Shown piece after piece: positions 58,136 through 64,000 of a DNA stretch of 64,000 bases. Below the pieces are notes generated by a model, which was given only the letters and a program-made list of their open reading frames with translations, was not told where the DNA came from and ran no database searches. The translations under genes were made by a program, and so were the position numbers. Every line of letters begins with the position of its first letter. Positions within the stretch are counted from its first letter, which is position 1. The DNA comes from Candidatus Hydrogenedentota bacterium. Lineage in GTDB: Bacteria > Hydrogenedentota > Hydrogenedentia > Hydrogenedentales > CAILVY01. Location: NCBI GenBank assembly GCA_029565395.1, contig JAKQOG010000188.1, positions 23,487 through 87,486 on the forward strand. The letters run 5' to 3'.

Positions 58136-60958
58136 ATGGAAGGAAAAGGTCGTAGTTTTGTTATGGTTGCAGCGGCATTGGCGCTCGGAATGTTTGCGAT
58201 GGTCATGCTGCCGTGTTACGCGGAGATACCCGAAGGCGAGAGCGAAGTTCCGATGTTCGCATGTCCGCAGCATACCGCATACGGTCAGACGCCATATTTG
58301 CCCGGGGATTCCGGATGGTGCGCGGCAATTAGCGATATCGACAGTTCTGTGTACCGGTTGGATAATTTTGATGTGGGGAGTTATCCCATAGAAGCGGTGC
58401 ATTGGTGGGGAATAGGTTCTTGTGGCGATGGCACTAAATCGTTCGTTCTTATGTTTTACGAGAATAATGGAGGCAGCCCTGGCGCCCTCAATGCCACCTA
58501 TACGGTTACCCCCACCGTCACAGTGGTGGATGGGCTCTACGCTGGGACTGACCCGGGCTATCATTTTGTAGCATCGCTCGACACCCCGTGTTTTCTGAGT
58601 TCGGGGTGGTTGTGTATTTATTCGGCGAGTGATCCTTGTTCTTTCTCCTGGCTATGCTCCCCCAACGGGGATGCTATTGGCTATTATGGGGCGGGCCCCT
58701 CGCCGGTCAGCAGTCCACTGCAAACCGACATGGATAATGCGTTCTGCCTTATCTCCTCAGATGTCCCGATCGAGGGAGAAGGCGGGGGTGAAGGAGAAGA
58801 GGAGGGCGAAGGGGAAGAAGTAAACTTCCTCATGACTTGTCTGTTTCCCACCGAGGCCGGGCAAGAACCGTTTGACTCTGAGTCAGCGTGGGAGACACAA
58901 ATGAGTGAAGAAGGCGCGGCGATCGTCTACGACAATTTCTCTGTTGGGCGCATGCCCATCACGGGCGTCCGCTGGTGGGGGCTTGGTGATTGTACCTCGC
59001 CGAACGATCAGTTTGTGGTCAAGATTCACGAGGACGCGGGCGGAACTCCCGGCGAGGCGGTTTTTGACTACACAGGCCCGCCAAGCCGCGTGGAAGCCAC
59101 GGGTGAGTTTTTTGAGTTGGCGGAAGCCTATGTCTACACGCTTCTTTTCGAGGAAACGCCCATTTGCCTCCCCACGGGATGGGTATCCGTGTATTCGCCC
59201 GCGGGAGGGTGTCAGTTTGAGTGGCTGGGGTCGGAGAATGGCATGGATGGAAGCAGTTTGGCCGGGCTGGCGCCTGCGCTGAACCCGTTGCCCTTTGACA
59301 TGGCGTTGTGTGTGGTTGCCGGATATGAACCCTGTCCGGATCACAATTTGGAGTGCCCTAATGAGTCCTTATGGCTCCAGGCGCCCTTTGCTCCCGAAGA
59401 TGGCGGGTGGTGCGCGGCGCCTAGCGACGCGGATATGGGAGCCTACCATTATGAGAACTTTTCCGGGCTTTCCGCATCCATCCAGGAGGTGAGTTGGTGG
59501 GGCACGGGCTCGTGTGACACGGGGGACAAGACCTTCGTGATTGAATTCCGCGCGGATGACCAAGGGCAGCCTGGCGGGCTCTATTCCTGGTACTGGATTA
59601 CACCGTCGATAAGCCCTGTGGACGGTCTTTATGGAGGAACATTGCCGGGCGCTCGATACACCGCACAGCTATCCCCTCCGTGTCCCTATCGTTCAGGATG
59701 GATCAGCATTTACGCGGCAGACGATCCATGCGAGTTTGACTGGCTATGCTCCACGGGGGGCGATGGCCTCTCGTATTATGGCGCGGGCCTCAATCCGATG
59801 GAAAATCTTTATAGCTCCGATACAAACTTTGCGTTTTGCCTGGCAGCGACAGGGGAAGACCCCGCGGCCTGTCCGGCCGAAACCTTCTTTAGCCAGCCTA
59901 TCGCATTGCCCGGCGATCCCCTGTACGGGTCCCGCGAAAGTGATTTCGCCCGCCCGAGCATAAACATGGACAACTTCTCCAGCTTGAACGGCTCCATTCA
60001 TGGCATTACTTGGTGGGGCACGGGCGAAAGCGGCTCCAAATTCCCCTGCGGGCCGATGCCGGAATCCTTCTGGGTCAAATTTTATTTGGATGAACAGGGT
60101 CAACCTGGGGCTATATATGACCAATATGTGGTAACCCCGGCAGTTACCGAAGCCTTTGTACAAGGAATCACATCAAGCACAAGGACCGTTTACCGGTTTG
60201 ATGCCACGCTGAATATCCCCTGCGATCTGGAATCGGGCTGGATCGCCATACAGGCGCTGGGCCAATGCTGCTGCTTCTGGGGGTGGTCCGCATCCTCTTC
60301 CGGAGACAGTTTATCCTATCATTACGAAGACTACCAGCAAACAGCGGAGACGATGGATTTTGCATTCTGTTTTACCCCGGTTGAGACCGAAGGACAGGCC
60401 GAAGGCATGACTGAAGGCGAAGGGATGGTCGAGGGCGAAGAAGAAGGCATGATCGAAGGTGAAGAAGAAGGTGTAACCGAAGGTCAAACAGAAGGCGAGG
60501 GCTTGGAGGAAGGCCTAATCGAAGGCGAAGAAGGAGAGGGGGCAATTGAAGGCGAAGGTCAGGAAGAAGGCCTAATCGAAGGCGAAGAAGGCCAAGCCGA
60601 AGGAATAATCGAAGGCGAAGGCCAACTGGAGGGGGAAGGCTTAACAGAAGGTGAAGGAGAGGATAGATGCTACACGCTTGACCAGGCTTGTGATCATGTT
60701 ATCACTCTATCAGCGTTGTTGCGTGTGATCCAATTCTTTAATTCTAACGGATTTCATTGTCAGCCGGGCACGGAAGACGGGTATGCGCCCGGTCCCGGGG
60801 ACGTGAGTTGTTTGATACATGATTCAGATTACAATCCTCAGGATTGGCATATCAGCCTGTCGGAATTGCTCCGCGTAATCCAATTCTTCAACTTTGGCGG
60901 CTACCACTATTGCCCCGAAGAAGGAACGGAGGACGGTTACTGCCCCGGCTTGGCATAG
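58136..60958 (+). CDS. giant secreted protein: four-fold repeated domain, EGEGE linker and LSELLRVIQFFN modules
   Basis: A 940-residue exported protein; the ATG at 58136 has GGGAG about eight bases upstream and a signal peptide. Four copies of a ~150-170 residue domain follow, each with 'DNF', 'WWG.GSC', 'GG.PG' and 'SGW.SIYS..PC.F.WL' type motifs (for example 'VHWWGIGSCGDG', 'VRWWGLGDCTSP', 'VSWWGTGSCDTG', 'ITWWGTGESGSK'). A ~90-residue EGE-rich linker precedes 'TLSALLRVIQFFNSNGFHC' and 'SLSELLRVIQFFNFGGYHY' modules, ending 'GTEDGYCPGLA'. The repeat domain may bind a surface or matrix. The same ending as in the divergent gene points to a shared sorting or assembly signal. Confidence 0.85.
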   Translation: MEGKGRSFVMVAAALALGMFAMVMLPCYAEIPEGESEVPMFACPQHTAYGQTPYLPGDSGWCAAISDIDSSVYRLDNFDVGSYPIEAVHWWGIGSCGDGTKSFVLMFYENNGGSPGALNATYTVTPTVTVVDGLYAGTDPGYHFVASLDTPCFLSSGWLCIYSASDPCSFSWLCSPNGDAIGYYGAGPSPVSSPLQTDMDNAFCLISSDVPIEGEGGGEGEEEGEGEEVNFLMTCLFPTEAGQEPFDSESAWETQMSEEGAAIVYDNFSVGRMPITGVRWWGLGDCTSPNDQFVVKIHEDAGGTPGEAVFDYTGPPSRVEATGEFFELAEAYVYTLLFEETPICLPTGWVSVYSPAGGCQFEWLGSENGMDGSSLAGLAPALNPLPFDMALCVVAGYEPCPDHNLECPNESLWLQAPFAPEDGGWCAAPSDADMGAYHYENFSGLSASIQEVSWWGTGSCDTGDKTFVIEFRADDQGQPGGLYSWYWITPSISPVDGLYGGTLPGARYTAQLSPPCPYRSGWISIYAADDPCEFDWLCSTGGDGLSYYGAGLNPMENLYSSDTNFAFCLAATGEDPAACPAETFFSQPIALPGDPLYGSRESDFARPSINMDNFSSLNGSIHGITWWGTGESGSKFPCGPMPESFWVKFYLDEQGQPGAIYDQYVVTPAVTEAFVQGITSSTRTVYRFDATLNIPCDLESGWIAIQALGQCCCFWGWSASSSGDSLSYHYEDYQQTAETMDFAFCFTPVETEGQAEGMTEGEGMVEGEEEGMIEGEEEGVTEGQTEGEGLEEGLIEGEEGEGAIEGEGQEEGLIEGEEGQAEGIIEGEGQLEGEGLTEGEGEDRCYTLDQACDHVITLSALLRVIQFFNSNGFHCQPGTEDGYAPGPGDVSCLIHDSDYNPQDWHISLSELLRVIQFFNFGGYHYCPEEGTEDGYCPGLA

Positions 60959-60979
60959 ACTTGTCTTAAATCCTTACCA

Positions 60980-61010
60980 AAGCAGCCAGGCCTGCTACAC
61001 ATGGCTGCTT
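60980..61010 (+). terminator. weak terminator-like hairpin
   Basis: AAGCAGCCA (60980-60988) and TGGCTGCTT (61002-61010) pair perfectly with a 13-base loop, 21 bases after the stop codon. No long T run follows, so the call is moderate. Confidence 0.45.
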
Positions 61011-61108
61011 CTGCAGATTTAAGGAGTCGGAGTGATATTTTTAAAAATGTCCTCCATTTTCAGAGTAATCAGTTGCACAATGACTTTTCCGTGGATTAGA
61101 GTAATGGT

Positions 61109-61291
61109 ATGATGAAAAATGAAATAGTAGCGGAAGTGTGGCGCAATAGAGATGCATTTGCACGGCGGCACAAGTATGATGTTGATTCCATGGTGACGGC
61201 CCTTCAAAAAATGGAGCATCATGTTGTGAGCCGGGAAAATCCTGTATCGGAACGCCGGAAAACGGCTGTGTCTTTTGTGCACCCCAGGTAA
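61109..61291 (+). CDS. small conserved protein (60 aa)
   Basis: A 60-residue protein: 'MMKNEIVAEVWRNRDAFARR' then 'KYDVDSMVTALQKMEHHVV'. The pattern 'EIV.EVWRNRD.FA...YD...MV..L...E' is one I recognise from short conserved proteins that recur in many bacteria, sometimes near toxin-antitoxin pairs, with no function known. Two ATG codons in a row start it. A weak GA-rich site is upstream. No partner toxin is seen nearby. Confidence 0.6.
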   Translation: MMKNEIVAEVWRNRDAFARRHKYDVDSMVTALQKMEHHVVSRENPVSERRKTAVSFVHPR

Positions 61292-61435
61292 ATCGTATTT
61301 CAGGCTGTAGTCTCACCAGCATATTAAGGTTGGTTTTTTACATCCCAGTTATTGCATACAGGCAGACATGCAATTTCAGGGGCTCATGGTTTATTTTTTT
61401 GCAATGGCTTCAGGAAGTATCGTTAAGGAAGCAGT

Positions 61436-62056
61436 ATGGGATTATTATTCGACATGCACGTGCATACACGGCGGCATTCGCCGTGCAGTGAGATAGATGA
61501 GACACAATTGATTCGTCAGGCGATCAAAGCAGGCTTGGACGGCTTGGTCATCACGGAACATTCGTATCAATGGCCCCAGGAAGAACTGGCGGAATTGCTC
61601 CAAGCGGCGGGCGAACCAACGTTTCTGCTCTTTTCGGGCGCGGAAATCTTTTCGGATCAGGGGGATATCCTGGTGTATGGCATTTCGCCGGAGGCTGTAA
61701 GCCAGTTTCCCCCCGGGGACGAAGCCCTACATATAATCCGCCGGGTCCAGAAGTTGGGCGGCGTGGCCGTGGCGGCGCATCCCACCCGGGCTGGCCTCAG
61801 TTATGACGTGCGCATCCGAAACCTCCCCTTTGACGCCATTGAGACGGAAAGCTGCAATTTGAAGCCGCATGAGCAACGGCTGGCCTGGCGGTTGGCGGAA
61901 AGCCTGGAACTTCCCGGCATCACCTCCAGCGACGCTCATACCCTGGAAAATGCCGGGGCGTATGCGGTGGAAGTTGACGGCCCCATCCACTCTATGGCAC
62001 ACTTATGTAACGCGATTAGGTTACGCGCCTTCCGGGCGCGCGGAAAGCTTAAGTAG
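61436..62056 (+). CDS. PHP-domain metal phosphoesterase
   Basis: A 206-residue PHP-domain protein. Metal ligands are in 'LFDMHVHTRRHSPC' (H8, H10), 'LVITEHSYQW', 'VAVAAHPTRAG' and 'GITSSDAHTLEN'. PHP domains hydrolyse phosphoesters; small ones like this resemble YciV-type exonucleases or histidinol phosphatase-like enzymes. It is four bases upstream of lepB, so likely co-transcribed. Substrate not known. Confidence 0.88.
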   Translation: MGLLFDMHVHTRRHSPCSEIDETQLIRQAIKAGLDGLVITEHSYQWPQEELAELLQAAGEPTFLLFSGAEIFSDQGDILVYGISPEAVSQFPPGDEALHIIRRVQKLGGVAVAAHPTRAGLSYDVRIRNLPFDAIETESCNLKPHEQRLAWRLAESLELPGITSSDAHTLENAGAYAVEVDGPIHSMAHLCNAIRLRAFRARGKLK

Positions 62057-62060
62057 AGTT

Positions 62061-62726
62061 ATGTCGCTGGAAGTGGAAGAAAAAGAGGAATCAGACCCAA
62101 AACGGTTTGATCCGAAGCAGGAAATCAAACGCGAGGTCATCGAACTCGTCAAAATGGTTGTCCTGTTTTTGGTTATCTTCTGGACTCTAAAGACTTTTGT
62201 CGTGGAGGGTTATGAGGTACAAGGCCCTTCCATGATTCCCACTTTGGATGACCGTGAGCGCATTCTAGTGTTCAAGCTTCCGCATGAACTGAGCAAACTG
62301 CCTATTCTAAGCAGTCTCCTGGAACCCATAAAGTCCGGAGATATTGTAGTCTTTGACAGCACCGATGAAGCCAACAAGCGGTATATCAAGCGGGTCATTG
62401 CAAAGGGGCCCAATCAATCGAATGCAAACACAGTGGCAGCAGAATCGCGGGAGGAGTTGCCCGGTGTAAACTCAGTGCATGTGAAATTTGAGAAAGGGGC
62501 GGTATATGTCAACAATCGCCGCCTTGATGAACGCTATCTGGTCCCCACCGAATCCCATTCCCCCGATACGGATGAAATCGATCTTCGCCCGGGGCAGTAC
62601 TATGTATTGGGCGATCATCGCAGTGTGAGTAAAGACAGCCGCAGCTTCCGGGCCGTGAATGATCAGCAGATTGTCGGCAAGGCGTTATTCCGTTTCTGGC
62701 CCCTGAGCAAGTTTGGACCGTTGTGA
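62061..62726 (+). CDS. lepB: signal peptidase I
   Basis: A 221-residue type I signal peptidase. One N-terminal membrane segment ('VKMVVLFLVIFWTLKTFVV') is followed by the catalytic S57 in 'VQGPSMIPTL' and K110 in 'KRYIKRVIA', then 'YFVLGD'-like 'YYVLGDHRSVSKDSR' typical of box E. It cleaves signal peptides from the many exported proteins of the window. The last bases overlap lpxH as GTGA. A longer frame to 61869 overlaps the PHP gene and is not used. Confidence 0.95.
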   Translation: MSLEVEEKEESDPKRFDPKQEIKREVIELVKMVVLFLVIFWTLKTFVVEGYEVQGPSMIPTLDDRERILVFKLPHELSKLPILSSLLEPIKSGDIVVFDSTDEANKRYIKRVIAKGPNQSNANTVAAESREELPGVNSVHVKFEKGAVYVNNRRLDERYLVPTESHSPDTDEIDLRPGQYYVLGDHRSVSKDSRSFRAVNDQQIVGKALFRFWPLSKFGPL

Positions 62727-63475
62727 AAAAAACCCTTATTTTCTCTGACGTTCATCTCAAAGTAACGGAGGCGGACAAAGCGCGTCAACGGGCCTTTGTC
62801 TCCTTCCTGCGTGGATTTTCCCCCGATGAATACGGCCGGGTGATCTGCCTGGGCGATTTATTCGATTTCTGGTTTGAATACCGTTATGTGATCTTTTCGG
62901 ATTATTTTGAACTGCTGCGCATCTTTGCGGATTGGCGGGACGCCGGCATGGAAATGCACCTGGTCTGCGGCAATCATGATTTCTGGGCGGGGCGGTTTCT
63001 TCGCGATGAACTTCACTTTCACGTGTATCCAGGGGAAGCGCGGTTGCTTTTTGGCGATAAGACCGCTCTCTTGCATCACGGGGACGGGATAAATGCCAAG
63101 GATTATGGTTACCGCATCTACAAACACATCGCCCGGAACCGGCTGGTGATCGGAGCGTTCCGTCTGCTGCATCCAGACTGGGCCATGACCCTTGCGCGGG
63201 GCGTTAGCCACGGGAGCCGCACGATAACAAAGGCGTATGACACGTCAAAAGGACCGGAAGCCCGCGCCATCCGGGAATATGCGCGCACGGCCCTCGCGCA
63301 TGGCGACGCGGACATCATTCTGTGCGGGCATGCCCATGCACCCGTGATTGAAACCTATCCCACCCCCACCGGCACGGGCACGTATATCAACAGCGGCGAC
63401 TGGCTCGACCACCGTTCCTATGTGATCTGGGACGGCGCAGAGTTTACACTGCACTACGCCGAACATAAAGGCTAA
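62723..63475 (+). CDS. lpxH: LpxH-like UDP-2,3-diacylglucosamine diphosphatase
   Basis: A 250-residue calcineurin-like phosphoesterase. The five metal motifs are present: D9-V-H11 in 'LIFSDVHLK', 'CLGDLFDFW' (D45, D48), 'CGNHDFW' (83-86), 'LLHHGDGIN' and 'LCGHAHAPV'. 'LFDFWFEYRY' and the size fit LpxH, a step of lipid A synthesis, which implies an outer membrane. Other members hydrolyse nucleotides, so the name is probable, not certain. It starts with GTG coupled to lepB. Confidence 0.8.
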   Translation: MKKTLIFSDVHLKVTEADKARQRAFVSFLRGFSPDEYGRVICLGDLFDFWFEYRYVIFSDYFELLRIFADWRDAGMEMHLVCGNHDFWAGRFLRDELHFHVYPGEARLLFGDKTALLHHGDGINAKDYGYRIYKHIARNRLVIGAFRLLHPDWAMTLARGVSHGSRTITKAYDTSKGPEARAIREYARTALAHGDADIILCGHAHAPVIETYPTPTGTGTYINSGDWLDHRSYVIWDGAEFTLHYAEHKG

Positions 63476-63807
63476 AAAACGTCGTTCATTTCCCCCAGAA
63501 ATACATCTCTTTGCCCATCGACCACAAGACGAATCTGCACGCCTTCGGTGGTGATATCCAGCTTATTCATGTCAAAATTATCCGGCAGTACTCGAATGCT
63601 GTCGATATTCTCACGGGGGATCATCACGGGATTGGCGCGGGAATCGATCTGCACGCCATTGGCCGGTCCCCGGGTCAGCATCAGGCCCTTAGCGTCGATT
63701 ACCACCCAGTTCTCGGAGAATGCGGTAACTTTCCCCACATAACACACCGGTTTCTGCTCCTTAAAATACTTCTTCATCTTCACGCGCACAATTCTGTCTT
63801 TAATCAT
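63472..63807 (-). CDS. conserved hypothetical protein, small beta-barrel-like
   Basis: A 111-residue cytosolic protein. Alternating strands ('KPVCYVGKVTAFSENWVVID', 'GVQIDSRANPVMIPRENIDS') suggest a small beta-barrel, perhaps SH3/Sm-like. The GGGAG ribosome site is seen before the ATG. The 3' end overlaps lpxH by four bases in convergent orientation. No function can be stated. Confidence 0.7.
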   Translation of the reverse strand: MIKDRIVRVKMKKYFKEQKPVCYVGKVTAFSENWVVIDAKGLMLTRGPANGVQIDSRANPVMIPRENIDSIRVLPDNFDMNKLDITTEGVQIRLVVDGQRDVFLGEMNDVF

Positions 63808-63870
63808 TGGAACAACTCCCTTTCGGTTCTGTGACTTAGTATATCATAGGAGAAATGAGTAGTTCTTAAA

Positions 63871-63917
63871 TGCCAAGACATCGTTTACTGAATTTAGTGC
63901 CAGGACATCGTTTACTG
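63871..63917. repeat. 20-bp direct repeat, possible insertion-sequence end
   Basis: TGCCAAGACATCGTTTACTG at 63871-63890 recurs at 63898-63917 with one change (A to G), period 27 bases. Subterminal repeats of this 'GACATCGTTTAC' kind are often found at ends of IS481/IS3-like elements. No transposase is in the window; one may lie just beyond. Confidence 0.6.
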
Positions 63918-64000
63918 TTTTTCTGATACATTGGCCGTACCGGGTGAAACGGAGGCGGTTCTTGCTGGCGAGCACCCCGCTAAGGGATACCCCGGTGAAG

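Noticed and set aside
1..64000. tRNA, rRNA and tmRNA genes
   Set aside because: No cloverleaf, rRNA core or tmRNA ends were recognised by eye; a covariance-model scan would be needed to exclude them.

Overview
The window reads as a chromosomal segment of a Gram-negative-type, saprophytic bacterium. The best guess is Candidatus Hydrogenedentota or a nearby PVC-like lineage. The guess rests on two large secreted proteins that end in Glu-Gly-rich linkers followed by paired 'LSELLRVIQFFN' modules, on many secreted or lipid-anchored carbohydrate-active proteins, on an LpxH-type lipid A enzyme, and on dispersed intergenic repeats of the 'GGGAGGGCGAGGCTCC' type. No rRNA, tRNA, CRISPR array, integrase or complete transposase was found.

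Layout: 0-7.4 kb holds an AhpD-like protein, a LysM/amidase cell-wall hydrolase, a lipoprotein and a TetR-HlyD-ABC-permease efflux operon with a clear sigma70 promoter and palindromic operator. 7.4-10.2 kb is a graveyard of toxin genes: MntA with a HepT carrying an in-frame stop, a frameshifted and truncated Fic gene, and an intact HigA-type antitoxin beside a 5'-truncated toxin. 10.2-15.2 kb is a defence-like island with two unfamiliar two-gene modules: a PD-(D/E)XK-like 547-aa protein with a small partner, and a membrane-anchored Mrr-like nuclease with an ATPase/nuclease fusion. 15.4-25.3 kb carries secreted catabolic proteins (GH28-like, AttH/CrtC-like lipocalin, diheme HZS-alpha-like, TIM-barrel) plus UPF0316 and DUF1846 genes. 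25.4-28.8 kb is the translation/secretion operon ffh-rpsP-khpA-trmD-rplS, which lacks rimM, closed by a terminator. 29.7-33.0 kb is a subtilisin-like protease plus metallo-beta-lactamase-fold pair. 33.2-49.9 kb holds GH95-like and GH50-like hydrolases, VapBC, an MFS porter, TcdA, a DUF2161 protein, RNase D, an enolase-superfamily enzyme, a class-III aminotransferase, a Tat-exported sugar isomerase-like protein, a GT2 and a sodium/solute symporter. 50.1-53.8 kb is an adenine methyltransferase plus nuclease-like pair. It is bounded on one side by the symporter and on the other by a diverged fragment of a symporter 3' end fused to a methyltransferase remnant. 54.3-61 kb has two divergent giant secreted proteins. 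61.1-63.8 kb has a small conserved protein, a PHP phosphoesterase, lepB, lpxH and a conserved hypothetical. The last 150 bp carry a 20-bp direct repeat that may be the edge of an insertion sequence.

The best candidates for under-described systems are the two modules at 10.2-15.2 kb and the protease/MBL pair at 29.7-33.0 kb. All functional claims are from reading the sequence and from remembered family knowledge; no database search was run.
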